The notes: generated by a model from the letters alone, not told the origin. Positions 35,267 through 46,940 are shown, counted from the first letter of the stretch. The stretch is 64,000 nucleotides of DNA from Zygnema cylindricum (GCA_037447655.1 JBBHKE010001683.1:1-64000), one strand, 5' to 3'. Numbers and translations are program-made.

Positions 35267-35640
35267 TGAAATTTTGTGGTCTCCATTAACCCACAAAATG
35301 AGCAGCCTATGTAAAGCCTCTAGGATAGTATTTGCCCCTTCCACTTTCCCAATGAATAAGTGCCTCCCATGCACACAAATATTCCAACTACCTTCACCCT
35401 TGTCAGGAGAAGACTCCCATGAGTTAAACACAAATAGAATCACTAAATTTGCTCCCCTGAGCAGTAAGTTATGGTGGTCAAAGATTACCTTTATAGTTAC
35501 AAGCTTTCTTAGAGAGGTACCTAAATATCACTAAGTCTTAGTCTGTCTACTCACGACTACCTACTACTAAACTAGTCCTATAGAAACACTATATAGTACA
35601 AGAATTACGATGGGCGATTTATTTATTGTACGACCATTGT
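35267..35640 (-). repeat. 3' LTR of F, missing its 5' part
   Basis: On the minus strand it ends CACAAAATTTCA. Its start is lost in a deletion that also removed the RNase H C-terminus and the polypurine tract. Confidence 0.75.
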
Positions 35641-35642
35641 GC

Positions 35643-36862
35643 TTAGTCTATTATAATTATGCTTAGCTTTAAAGTGATGTTTCGGATTAGCTGCAACTGA
35701 GATAGCAGCTTGATTATCATAAAAACATTTTGAGTTTCACACTTCATGAACCCAAGATCTTCAAAAAGAGATTTAACCCACATTAATTCTTTAGTGGCTG
35801 TACAAAAAGCCATGTATTCAGCCTCCATAGTGGACTGAGCAACTACTTTTTGTTGCTTGCTACTCTAACAATATGCACCGGATCCCATTTGCAACACATA
35901 TCTAGTGGTATACCGCCTTAAAGGCACATCTCCATAATTGGAATCTTTCCGGTGGTGACGTTAGTGTGCTCCCCTCCCAAATGCAACCACAATTCCCTTG
36001 TCCCCACCGGATACCTCATCACCCTTTTGGCAGCCTCGTAGTCTCTCTTTCTTAGTTCATTTAGACTTCTTCTAAAGACACCTACAACTGCAGCTATGTC
36101 CGGACGGGTACAATTCATAAAATAGATTATGTTGCATACAATCTGACGATAAGGGATATTTTCCTTAAATTTTCTTTCTATCTCATCCATCTCATCACTA
36201 ATGATCAATATTCCTTTCTATTCACTCCCATCATACACTTTCTTAAAATCTATGGGAGTAGTACATCCGTTTGCTTTTTAGATCTGAAATTTTTCTAGCA
36301 TATTACCGATTGCTTCTTTCTTAGTGAGTCTTATAATCCTATTCCCTCTTTCTCTCTCCATCTGAATTCCTAAAGTGTTCTTCGCTTTGGTGAGATCTTT
36401 TATATCAAAACGACTTCTAAGATCCTGTTTTAATTTCTTTATTTTATCTAAGGACTTGCTTAAGACCAACAAATCATCCACATAAATAGCAGTAAATATC
36501 ACTCCATTCTCATCCTCAAATAAATATATAGAGTGATCTGAACTAATTCTGATATACCCCAAACCGGTCAGAAATTCGTCGAGCTTTATATTCCACTATC
36601 GCGGGGCTTGCTTAAGCCCATAGAGTGATTTTATCAGTTTGCAAACTTTGTTTTCTTCCCCACTTTCCACGAATCCTTCCGGTTGCCTCATGTAAATTTC
36701 TTCTTCCAACTCTCCGTGCAAAAAGATTTGCAGATATTCCTTTTTCCCCATCTTACTTATCTTCATTTTCACAGTCAAAGTCAGAAAACTGATCCGTTTC
36801 AAATGTGATTTTGGTTTCCTTATTATATTTGAATGGATCAATGGACTTCTCTTCATTCATCA
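35643..36862 (-). pseudogene. Copia RT/RNase H of element F (RT N-terminus deleted)
   Basis: RT resumes at [20 protein letters not shown], then [11 protein letters not shown] and a stop, then VIFTAIYVDDLLVLSKS (intact YVDD, 36562-36278), KDLTKAKNTLGIQMER, RPDIAAVVGVF and EAEYMAFCTATKELMWVKSL. The first roughly 130 RT residues are missing, the integrase linker running straight into the catalytic half. RNase H ends early. The coding potential is lost, although the palm core is well preserved. Confidence 0.88.
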
Positions 36863-37778
36863 CCACTATGTGTTTTACCATAATTATATCTCTCTTTTTC
36901 AAGTCATACACTCGGTATCCTTTTGTGCTCTCATTATACCCTAGAAGATATCGTGGTTTCCCTCTCCCCTCTAACTTGCATTTAGTCTTATCGGAATCCA
37001 AACTGTAAACTTGACTTCCGAACACTCTCAAACTAGAAAAATCAGGCTTTCTTCTTGTCCACCTATCATACGAATTTTCCTCCTTATTTGTTGAAGTTAA
37101 GACTCTATTTTTGATGAAATTAGCAAAGTTCATAGACTCACCCCAAAATTGCAACCCTATCCTCTTATCAGTTAACATACTTCTGGACATATCTCCTAAA
37201 GTTATATTCACTCTTTCTGCTACTCCATTTTGTTCCGGATTATAGGGATCAGTTTTCTCATGATAAATTCCTTCTTCTTTAAGATATTCTTCAAATTCCC
37301 TTGAGGTGTATTCTTTCCCATTATCACTTATTATCTCTTTTATTGAGGTTTCATGTAGTTTTTCACTCCATACTTTATACTCTTTGAAACATCTCAATAC
37401 CTGTGACTTATGTCTAAGAAAGTATACCTTCGTGTATCTAGACCAATCATTTGTGATAGTTAACATCCATCTCTTCCCCCCATGTGAAGCATACCTAGCT
37501 GGTCCCCAAACATCAGTGTGAACTAGATCTAATACTTTCTCTCTCCTAAAAGTGGTTGCCTTTGGAAATAGAAGTCTATGAATCTTCCCTTGGGCACATC
37601 CACTGCAATCATCAAAGGTCTCATCTTCCTCAAAAGGAACACCCTCCACTTCTCTTTTTTTCTTTATTTTACATAATCTATCTAGATGCACATGCCCCAA
37701 CCTTTTGTGCCAAAGCATTATCTCACTTGCACAGGAGTAAAGAACACTCTTTTCATTGCAATGAATTTTTTTGAACAT
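36777..37778 (-). CDS. Copia integrase of element F
   Basis: A long open frame of about 340 codons covers the zinc domain ([13 protein letters not shown], then [10 protein letters not shown]), the catalytic core with all three acidic residues ([32 protein letters not shown]) and the C-terminal [20 protein letters not shown] segment. It ends in an acidic tail [11 protein letters not shown]. This is the best-preserved enzyme in the window. In the intact element it would be cut from a Gag-Pol polyprotein and insert cDNA into the host genome. Stops upstream in protease mean it is not made as such. Confidence 0.88.
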
Positions 37779-37789
37779 TCCTTGACGTG

Positions 37790-39300
37790 TCTTCTCATCT
37801 ATGAAATAAACCTCATTATCAAAGCTTGATGTGAAGATTCATTTCCTAGTTCGTTTTTCAAACTCCTTTTCATCAACGACATCGTTGAGACTAAGTTCTT
37901 GCAAAGCTATGGAATGTAATGAACATATGAGAGGGTAAAATTGTGGCTTTTCCATCAACTAGAACCTTCAAGTCAACAGTTCCAAAAAGACTTGTGGTTT
38001 CTACTCTACCATCTCCGTACTCTATATCAACGGTTGGTATCTTTCTCAGTTTAGTGAACCACCTCTAATCTTTGCACATATGCATTGAGGCCCCTGAGTC
38101 TATGATTCACCCATCCTCGGGTAGATCCCTTTTACCTGCGAAAGCACACTTTTGTCTTTGTGGAATGTCGACATGCTTTTTAGTGTTTTTTAGATTAAGG
38201 AGAAGCTCCTCAAGCTCCTCTTCCGGTTCGGTTTCTTCGTCCTCTTCGTCATCATGAACTTGAGTCAAGAAATCAATATCTTTCCTTCATCATTTGAAGG
38301 TCTTTGCCCGTCTTCAATCGAAGATCTGCAAGTTTAACACAATCTGCCATATAGTGTCCCGGTCTCTTCCAAAAGTGACATAATCTTCCTCGAGAAGTTC
38401 CTCTCCCCTGTCTATCAAATCTGCCACCTCCTTGTCCTCTTCCACTTTAGTTTTGATAGGGATCTTTCCCTCTCTCCTCATCACGCTTCCGCCAATCAGC
38501 TCTTACTAACAATGCTTCAACACTTGGACTCCCTCTCCTAAGCTTTATGGTGCTTTCTTTCACTAAAATCATTCCCACTGTGTCTTCCCAATGCCAATTG
38601 CTATCTCCTATGTATTGTAATCGGTTAATGATATCCTCATACTATTCAGGTAGTTTCATCACTAATCTGTTCACTCTTTGTCTCTCATACCATGAATTAC
38701 TTGCACTCTCTAGCCCTCCAAATAATGCTCCTAAATCATTGCAATAATTATTCATGCTTCCTCCCTTATAAGTATAAGTTACAATCTTATTTTGTGCCAA
38801 CTGTTGTTGCTGCAATGATCACTCTTATATTTGTTTACTAGTGATATCCGAATCTGAGATGAAGATTTGACATGCAAAAAGGGAATGGCAATGCCCTTCG
38901 TTGCACTTTTAAGAATTAAGAGCTTAGCAACCTTGTCTTTGTTGTTCCACTTTTCGTACTCTGATCTGCCGGTCTAAACCCTTATCACCGTTGCTAGTGG
39001 TACTGTTGCCGGTATCGCCTTCGGCAATGGTGTAACTTCAGTCTCAACTCCTCCCTTTTCTTCTTTCATGACAATCTCCTCTCCTTCCTCATGTTCATCC
39101 TTGGTAATGGTGGCAGCTATTCTGGCTACTGTAGTGGCAAAGGTGCAAAAAATACGTGTCCTTTCTAACCTAGGTGGAGGTGAGCATCAAATTTTTCCAG
39201 ACACTATGGCCCATAGATACTTCTCAAATAGTTCTCCCTCTATCATCATTTCCCAATACAAAAAATCTGATCCATCAAATATAGGCACCCTTGAGGGTGG
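37790..39300 (-). pseudogene. Gag and protease of element F
   Basis: Gag opens at the primer site, MGPPSRVPIFDGSDFLYW (39486-39187 frame), and then decays. The zinc knuckle near 38370 reads CHFWKRPGHYMADC: the second Cys is Trp. The protease active site DSGAS is intact (38086-38100), followed by MHMCKD, a stop, and RWFTKLRKIPTVDIEYGDG, but the Trp before IIDSGAS is TGA. Dead by stops and the lost knuckle Cys. Confidence 0.75.
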
Positions 39301-39310
39301 GCCCATAACC
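39297..39310 (-). promoter_or_regulatory. Primer-binding site of F (half-tRNA-iMet type)
   Basis: Minus strand GGTTATGGGCCCAC, a 14/14 complement of GTGGGCCCATAACC in the anticodon arm of plant initiator tRNA-Met. It is immediately next to the LTR. Confidence 0.75.
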
Positions 39311-39720
39311 TTAAAAATGTGGTCTACATTGACCCACAGAATGAGTAGCCTATGTAAAGCCCCGGAGATAATATTTTCCCCTTCCACCTTCCCACGTAAT
39401 AAGTGCCGCCCAGGCACAAAAATATTCTGACCACCCTCACCCCTTTGAGGACAAGACTCCCCTGAGTCAAACACAAAAATAATCACTGAATTTGCTCCCT
39501 TGAGTAGTTAGTTATGGTGGGTCAAAGATGGCCTTTATAGATACAAGCTCTCTTAGAGAGGTGCCTAAATATCAATGAGTCTTGGTCTTCCTACTCACGA
39601 CTACTTATTACTAAACCCTAGTTCAATAGAAACACTATATAGTAAAAGAAGGTACAATGGGGGATGTATTTTTGTACGACCATTGTACAACATGGTCTAA
39701 AGGTGACACCTGTCAAATCG
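39311..39720 (-). repeat. 5' LTR of F, 3' part only
   Basis: About 410 bp matching 35267-35640. The upstream part is cut off near 39720, where C-family sequence begins shortly after. Confidence 0.75.
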
Positions 39721-39908
39721 AGAGCCAAGGTTCCTCCTCCCATCTTCTCTGGTATCAAGTAATATGGCCATTAGAGTGGAAATATTTGCATACAGCATAG
39801 ACTAATGAGTCTAAAGCTTTATGGGAGGGTAGAATTTGAAAGCTTTAGTCTCAGTAGATGAGGCTATGAGGAGGTAGTTAACGGTGAAAAAGAGAAGCAG
39901 CTCGGACT

Positions 39909-40092
39909 GCGATGTCGAATTAGCGCAGCATGGCAGCATAGCAGTACACGCTGCACTTTGTATTCATACTGCGTTGCGATGTCCAACTAGCGCAACGTAG
40001 CATCATAGCAGTACACGCTGCACTTTGTATTCATATTGCGCTGCGATGCCAAACTAGCGTAGCGTAGCAACATAGCATTACACGCTGCATAT
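39909..40092 (+). repeat. 67-bp tandem repeat in the 3' untranslated part of C
   Basis: Copies of GCGATGTCGAATTAGCGCAG-type units start at 39909, 39976 and 40043, exactly 67 bp apart, 2.7 copies in all. Each includes AGCAGTACACGCTGCA. Related units lie at about 53325-53430 in the complete C element. Confidence 0.85.
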
Positions 40093-40127
40093 TTTTCTAG
40101 GTGCACGAAACTAAATTTTTGGGGGAG

Positions 40128-41105
40128 TGTTGTTTTGAAAAGTCAATTTCGTGCGTACAAGACAGTTCGTGCGTAACTGCTAATTGGATTTAATATGGAG
40201 GTTTGAATAGATTCACGGATTGGGGGAGCGAACGGATTGATATAATTAAAGTGACGTAAAAGACTCATTGAGTGGTGTGAACAAGCTGTGACAAATGGAC
40301 GGCGGATCGCGAAGCGATCCGATGTAAAATAAACGGAATATTGAAATAGGCGTCGCCGGTACGAAGCAGCTGCGACGCAGTCAAGACAACGCAGCTGCGG
40401 TTATTTTGATATGATCCGTACGGACAACGCTGCTGCGGATAATATGGCTTGTATTGATTACGGAGATGTCGGTGTAAATATCCTGAGCAACATTGGTTTG
40501 TCTTTTGGCTAATTAGTTTATTAGTGTAGATCTGTTCAGACTGACATACCTTGAAGTGTTCGGGTATACTTACAATAGTTTATGTAGATGGTAGATAACG
40601 TACGGCTGGTATGCCTCCGTACATTCAGGAGTGAAATCTCTGAGTATAACTTGTAGGACTTAGAATATTTTGTGTATCGTAGTCAAGTTTATCAAAGCAA
40701 TGACAAACTGTTTTCTGCATCTTTGACCTCTTGGTGTGATCACTGTGTTTGGTTCTTTCATGTGAAACTTGGTGGAGTTATTCTATAATATCGAATCTAT
40801 ATGTGTGTGAAGTTTCATTGTACTCCAGTATCTCTGTAAGATTCTGTGAGCAGTCTAAGTGGTTAGTTTGTGAAGCTGTCAACTATTTTTGTGAAACTCT
40901 GGAGCTTATATCTTCTAGATTCCTTGATGGATTTGGATGTAACTTTTGTATTTTACAGTGTATATGGTATACTGCATATTGGTGCAGTTTGAGGCGATTC
41001 TGTTTATTGTGGAGTAATCTGTGCTGTCTGAAACACAGTTGTTTTTGAGGTAGTCTGTGGGTGTTTCCGTGAGTAATCCATGGCTGAAATAGGCTATGGA
41101 CAACA
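40128..41105 (+). repeat. C-family LTR
   Basis: 978 bp, with TGTTGT/ACAACA ends. It carries the hairpin GGATCGCGAAGCGATCC at 40304-40320. The last 470 bp match D-type LTRs. Confidence 0.85.
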
Positions 41106-41968
41106 ATATGAACCATGTTGACTAAGCATCGATTTGAAATGGGACCACAGATAATGACTTGGACGCGTGTCGTTCATAACGAAGATCTACTTTACATCTT
41201 AAGACGATTCGTGAATTTAGAATCGACTTGTACAGAAGCTTACAGTCATTTGGACGGATTTGCCAATTGCTAACTAAGCAATTGGCACAATTTATTGTCG
41301 GCCACTATTTGTATATATATCTCAAACATTTGGTTTTTGTTTGTAGTGAATTAATTTTAATGTTACAAGATTAAATTAGGATAAAAGTTACAAATACGGT
41401 TTTGGACGTACTTCTAGTACAGTTGACGTACATTGTCATTATTAGTGTATAGTACTTAGTTACACGTGTAGTTTTTTCATTAGTGTAGGAATCAGTAGAT
41501 GACACTGTGATTATAAATTCTAGGACTTGGTTTATTTTTAGTATCAGTTGAGTTTATCAAAGTAATGGCAGACTGTTTTTCTGCATCTTTGACCTGTCGG
41601 TGTGATCACTGTAATTGATATCTTGATATGAAACTTTGTGTGGATGTTCTATGATATAGAAACTATATATGTGTGTAGTTTTATTCTGTTATTCTTTTTC
41701 TTTATAATTCTGTGAGGAGTCTACCTGGCTAGGTTGGTATGTTGTCAGCTGTTTTTAGGTAACTTTGGAGCTCCTATGTCGTGGAATCCTTGGTGTATGT
41801 TGTAATTTTGGGAGGTTATATTTTCTAGTATATACTACATACTGGTGCAGTTTGAAATACTTTTACTTATTGTGGAGTGATCTGTGCTGTCTGAAACACA
41901 TCTGTTTTGGGATAGTCCGTGGGTGTCTTCCGTGAGTAATCCATGGCTGAAATAGGCTATGGACAACA
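41106..41968 (+). repeat. D-type LTR fragment (3' about 860 bp)
   Basis: Matches the D LTR from the GAACTATGCTGA region to its end GGCTATGGACAACA. Its 5' part was lost at the junction with the C LTR. Host-like sequence follows at 41969. Confidence 0.75.
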
Positions 41969-42452
41969 ATTACATGGGACTGGTTGATTTTGCAATATCC
42001 TTAGGTTTCCAATGCCTTCGTGCCTTGCACTCCATCTTCTTTTGCTCTGTATTCTCACATTATTGTAAAGTCTCTTCAAAATAAGGTTCTTGGGGTGTAT
42101 TTCTTCCAGGTGACAATGTTTGAGTCGTTAAATAACTCAACCTTACCTGACATCTAGTAGCTTTCGTCGTTCTCAAGTCCTCATCACAATCGAAATCATC
42201 ATCGTAAACTTTTTGTTTCTCCTTCCTTTTTTTTTCTTTCTTCGAATCTTTGCCATCACTTTTAGAACTATTTTCACCTAAATCGGGATCTAGGTCATCT
42301 TCCATTTTTTTCTTGCCCAACTTCTCTCTCTTCTCAAATTGTAATTTTTTGTCCACGTAGAATGTTGAACAAATTTCGCAGCTCGTCATCCGATTTGCTT
42401 GCTGCTCCAAACCAATCTTGTTTGAATGTCGTGGTAAGAAGTGAGGCATCAA
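41969..42452 (-). CDS. Possible host gene fragment with a 100-bp intron
   Basis: Minus-strand frame from 42452 encodes CEICSTFYVDKKLQFEKREK, an acidic/basic stretch (EDDLDPDLGENSSKSDGKDS, then KKEKKRKEKQK) and DFDCDEDLRTTKATRCQ. It meets a perfect donor CAG|GTAAGG (exon end 42147). A fitting acceptor (GAATACAG) ends at 42047, giving a 100-bp intron. In phase, the next exon reads SKRRWSARHEGIGNLRILQN and runs into the LTR at 41968. I do not recognise the family. The charged, Lys-rich part suggests a nuclear or RNA-linked protein, but that is a guess. It looks like a host gene cut off by the LTR insertion. Confidence 0.35.
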
Positions 42453-43315
42453 ATATATGTGTATTTTAACTCATTTCCCTTAACTGCTTTCTATGAGACT
42501 GAGTTTTTTCCGAGGGCTCCAGAGGAGTACGAAGGTCCGCCGACGAAGAAGGGTTTCTTCTTCAGTCCTCCCATCACTCGCCAAACCGCACACTGTTAGA
42601 GCACTCGGCGTGCTTCCATTCCAATAGGTGGATTAATGCAATCCAAATCACTTGGAGTCTTTAACCACACTACAACCGAAAACTTTACCGAAAGCATGGT
42701 TCCACGTTACGCTATGACCCAAAGTGAACAAAACTTAAGAAATACAAAATTGACTGTACCAATCAAAGGTATGACGTAGACTGAACACTAAACTCCGATA
42801 CTAACCCCGTATACGGGACAATTCGTCAATGGCCTATTCCACAATGTTTTCCAATATTGACAATGTATTTCATCAATTTAGAGTGGGATCTTAAACCGGT
42901 TAAAGAAAGTAGGCTTAAAGGGGAACTAAGCTGAAGTTTGCGGATCAAAGTAGAAAATGGTGTCCAAACGAAAACAACATTTTTTCGAAAAAAAAAAACA
43001 CTGAAATTTCTTTTCTTTTAGGCACCCGTTTTTGGAAGTTTGTGACAATTCCTAAAGAAATTGACCTGAAGACATAAAGACGGTAGATCCAAAAATTCAA
43101 ATGGAAGGGAACACAATAAGGGTGAACCTCCATCAGGCGAAGAGTGAGGTTCCTTAATTGGTAAAAGAGCATTTACGTAAAAGGTCGTCCTGTTTTTTTT
43201 TTTTTTTTTTTTTTATAAAACATGATTACTGGGAGATTTGTCAAGATTCTCCAAACTTTTGGGCAACAACGTCGACCGTCTGATTCTGTGTTTTCGAATC
43301 AAGCGGTCATTCTAT
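42453..43315. other. Intergenic, no gene seen
   Basis: Only short frames. A poly-T run of about 20 lies at 43192-43214. Confidence 0.4.
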
Positions 43316-43372
43316 CCAGTGTCTAGCTAGTCTCCTCCCTTATTTTTAAGGAGGAGACTAGTTATACACTGG
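43316..43372. repeat. 57-bp fold-back hairpin
   Basis: Left arm CCAGTGTCTAGCTAGTCTCC, extended by TCCCTTA, pairs over about 26 bp with a right arm ending ACTAGTTATACACTGG. The loop is about four T and there are two or three mismatches. It may be two fused transposon termini or a small foldback element. Confidence 0.8.
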
Positions 43373-44877
43373 ACGTGTATAATTTATACACGTGGAAAAG
43401 TCACGTACGATCCACGATGGATGTGAGAAAAGAACCTTACATGTGGCATATGCCACGCGCCTTCGAACATAGGCCACGTGCCTTACATATGCCACGTGCC
43501 TTCGGACAGGTTGTAATCAAATCCATAGAAAACCAGCAAAAAATATTTGTTGAAGATTGTCCCGTGACACCTCCATCACCGTCCATTGACATCGGAAGTT
43601 TGCCACACCTGCTTTTGTCAAATTTTCAACGACAAAACAACGACAAAAACGACAAAACACGAACATACAAAGTGTACATTCACGTAATTTTAATTTGCGG
43701 TTGGTCGTACAGATACGAGATTCAGATTTTGTGCTTTTGGAATCTTTGACTGTGCTCGTCGTCTGAACATGAGCCTACGTGGATCCATTCGAAATAATCC
43801 ACGTAGGCGATAGATTCTTTGCTGACACGACGTGATGGAGAAGTGAACAAAATATTTTTACCAATAAACGTTTCCGTACGATTACTGTCGGCGCCTGATG
43901 GAGAAGAGGCAAGAGAATTTTTAATTTACTTTTGTCGACTACCTGGACGCAAAATTTGGTGATAATATGGAAGCGAAATGGCCTTGCCACGCAGAGAGAC
44001 TGAATTACAGTGGAGGCGCCATTCAAGTTTTCCTTGGAAAAAAATAAGCAAGTTATTTCGTCTGTTTCTGCCTCATGATTTGTCTACGTGTGAACCATTC
44101 GATACCGGATCCTACTCCGTTTAAACCACTAAAATTTTGCCTCAAAAAACCCAGTTTTTATGAAACACGATTCGATTATTCGTGATTTTTTCGATCATTC
44201 ACCGTGATTTTCTATTGGCCTTTTAGAAATTTCTACCGGTACGGTATTCGCTGATTTTACTGGTTTTGGATGGCGAAAGGCGGGGACACGCAGTGACGCA
44301 TGCACGCTGAAACTTGGCCAAAGAATAGTTCGTCTGGCAACGTGTCAATTACCGGGTCATCAATCCCTGAAGCTTGTCAGTACACGGACGTCTTTATATG
44401 TTGAGTACTTTTTGAATTTAATAGGTGGACACCGTCCAAAAAAAACTGCATGAAAATTATTGACACGTGCAGTACAACTTTCACGACAAGTGACGGGTTG
44501 CCCTGAACCCTCGTGTCACGAAAAATATTGTCGGCATCTACACCGCGCATCGTTATTAGTGTCAAATTTTAAATAGTGTGGAAGTAAATATACCGTCATT
44601 GACGCTAATTAATTTATTTATTTTTTTTTAAAAAGGTGTATTCTAATTTTGGCGTTTATGCTAATTTGGGAACAGCAAAAATGGAATATTCGTTGTACAA
44701 TATTATACATTAATATATGTATCCGTACAAAATATTAAAAATCGTACGCCGTCGTGAAATTTAAATATCCGTACATGTAAGACTAATTTACGTGTCAGAA
44801 CAATCCCGTTTTTTTAGCGCACGATCCTATCGGCTCGAAAAGATTTCGGGTCACATTTCATTGGACGCTTAAAGTTA
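43373..44877. other. Non-coding region with G-box-like repeats
   Basis: At 43434-43506 three copies of GCCACGTGCCTT or GCCACGCGCCTT occur, with CACGTG G-box cores and CATATGCCAC words. A frame of 124 codons (43375-43749) crosses them and shows repeated HMPRAF, probably from the DNA repeat. No known gene. A dispersed CGCTATTAGCG-like motif lies near 44545. Confidence 0.35.
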
Positions 44878-45305
44878 GGGTATGTCCCCATGTACATGTA
44901 ACTAAGCGAACTTACTTTGTACTATAGCGTAGATCCGCCGGACCCTGTTTTCAAGTGTCCCTACCCGGCGGTCGGACAGGCGAGGTTTCCGCTAAGGCAT
45001 GGCGTACAGCCAAGGCTGCAAGGCTGTACGTGTACGATGTCACGCAATGACATGCGACATGCCAAATCGTTTCAAAAATTACAATGTGTCTTGCGACGGT
45101 TTCAAAAAGTTTCGAAAAATACGGTGCGGCAAGACAGATTGTACACGTCGACAGCCGTCACGGGCATTGTCGACTTATACAATCGTCACAAAGTTAAGTA
45201 ACAATTTCGAGTAAACACCATAAAGACACCTGAAATCTGGGTCCGCCGGATCCGCGCTAAAAAACAATAAAGTTCGCTAAGTTACAGATACATGGGGCCG
45301 TACCC
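44878..45305. mobile_element. 428-bp TIR element (MITE-like), TA flanks
   Basis: Terminal inverted repeats of about 90 bp. Left: GGGTATGTCCCCATGTACAT, then TAACTAAGCGAACTT and GATCCGCCGGACCC. Right, inverted: GGGTACGGCCCCATGTATCT, then TAACTTAGCGAACTT and GATCCGGCGGACCC. Both sides are flanked by TA (44876-44877 and 45306-45307), consistent with Tc1/mariner-type target choice. No transposase. Internal frames are short and cysteine-bearing by chance. A PIF/Harbinger origin is possible but its 3-bp TTA/TAA flank would not be a true duplication. Confidence 0.8.
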
Positions 45306-45896
45306 TAAGAACGAAATCGTAACTTACGTTTATACATCGACATTACGACGGTTGTCAACGGCTACAATTTGTGTTGTCGCACATTATTTTGGAAGTGCTT
45401 GTGACGTCGCATGTTTTACCGTGACATTATAGACATAACACCTCCAGCCTGGGCCGCTTCACGGTTAAAGAAGATGCACTTTGCCTTTGCGTCTCCTATC
45501 CGTATGACGTGAAATGGCATCGAAATTTCGAGACCCTTGCAAAAAAAAAAATCATACCAGACGAAAACGGACAAAACCATACGAATTGTGTACTTTTCTT
45601 CGTCGTACTCAACGCAAAAGGACAAACTTAGCGAATCATGACCTTTTACTCGTCCCTTGAAATTGTTTGATTTTTTTTGAAAATTTAGACACATGCGAAT
45701 ATGTGTTCCTATTTGTTTAGCGAAAACACTTCGATTTAAAACACATTTGCACATCGCCGATGTGTTTTAAAGAAAAGTTGAAGATGATGTTTATTGACGT
45801 GGAGGTGGGTAAAAAAACACAAAACGACAACATGTGGTACATTTTAAGTTCAAACGATGACGCAAAATGTACTTCTATTTTTTTTTCTATTTCTTT
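45306..45896. other. Intergenic, no gene seen
   Basis: A 112-codon minus-strand frame (45416-45754) resembles nothing known. Confidence 0.35.
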
Positions 45897-46940
45897 GTGC
45901 TGTGTAAGGACAGAAAGTGGTTCACAAAACACAAAAAAATTCCCTTGGTAGAGATAGAGGAGGGGGTTGGGAGAGTAGTTACCACTAGTTTAGTGGGATC
46001 AGTGGATTTGAAGGTCTTAGCTTATAGAAAGGTGTCCATAGTAACTCTATCAAATGTTTTGTATATCCCTTAGCTAAACAAAAATGTGATCTCTAAATCT
46101 GTGTTAAATGACAATGAGTTTGATACAAGAACTAAGAAAGGTGTGTTTAGAACTAGCTTTCAAAATGAGGTATATTTTACAGTTGTTTAAGGAAGTTAGC
46201 GAATGTTTCAGATTGTTTAAACAATGAAAAAAAATGAGTTTTGTATTCTTGTGTTAATGAAATGATGATATGTCAAAAAGAATTTGGGCATGTGAATCTA
46301 GACAAATTGAAAGAAATGAAAAGAAAGGGAGTAGTAGAAAGAATTCTGTTTGACGATGATGAGTTTTTGGATGATTGTAGTGGCTCAATAGAAAACCCAT
46401 AGACTACCTTTTCCAAAAACTGTAACCTTTAGGGGAGAAAAGGTCTTAGATTTAGTTAATACTGGTAAATGGGGACTAACTAGAGTCGTATCAGCTGGTG
46501 GGAAAAGGTACATGCTCACTATCACGGATCATTGGTCTAGATACTCTCGAGTTTGCTTTCTTAAGTTCAAGTCCCAATATTTGAGGTATTTTCTGGAATA
46601 TAAGGCATGGAGTGAAAAACTCCATGAAATCTGTATCAAAAAAATAAGGAGTGATAATGGGGGAGAGTATACTTCTAACAATTTTGAAGAGTTTTTAAAA
46701 AAAGAGGGAATTCGGCATCAAAAGGTTGTCCCTTATAATCTATAACAAAATGGGGTGGTTGAAATATAGAATCGGACTTTAGGAGACAGTGCCAAAGCAT
46801 GCTGAGTGATAAGAAAATAGGGAGGAATTTTCGGGCAGAGGATATGAACTGTGCTAACTATCTTAAAAACAGAGTACTTACCTCAACTATTAAGGAAGAA
46901 ACACCTTATGAGAGACGGACAGGTAGAAAACCAAATATAG
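45897..46940 (+). pseudogene. Copia protease-to-integrase fragment I
   Basis: Begins right after a lost protease active site with CKDRKWFTKHKKIPLVEIEE, closely matching the segment after DSGAS in element F. Then come the degraded integrase zinc domain, LDLVNTGKWGLTRV (the first catalytic Asp is Gly), YMLTITDHWSRYSRVCFL, KKIRSDNGGEYTSNNFEEFL (second Asp intact), a stop, QNGVVEI, a further stop, and [19 protein letters not shown]. It ends abruptly at GRKPNI. Same lineage as F. Both ends are missing and no LTR is seen. Confidence 0.88.

Larger units (their letters stand above)
35267..39720 (-). mobile_element. Copia retrotransposon F (minus, truncated)
   Basis: In minus-strand order: a 5' LTR fragment (39720-39311), primer-binding site (39310-39297), gag and protease (39300-37790), integrase (37778-36780), RT and RNase H fragments (36862-35643) and a 3' LTR fragment (35640-35267). 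The LTRs match each other (for example TTTGCTCCCCTGAG and AGAAACACTATATAGTA) and more weakly the LTRs of A. The RT N-terminus and the RNase H end are deleted. Confidence 0.85.
39768..41105 (+). mobile_element. 3' end and LTR of a C-family element (plus)
   Basis: From CCATTAGAGTGG on, this matches the pre-LTR region of the complete C element (minus, about 53560-53285). It includes a 67-bp tandem repeat, the polypurine tract TTTTTGGGGGAG (40116-40127) and a full LTR, TGTTGTTTTGAAAAG to GGACAACA (40128-41105). No coding part remains. Confidence 0.8.

Noticed and set aside
44917-45214. Small cysteine-bearing frames inside the TIR element
   Set aside because: They lie within a 428-bp inverted-repeat element and resemble no transposase.
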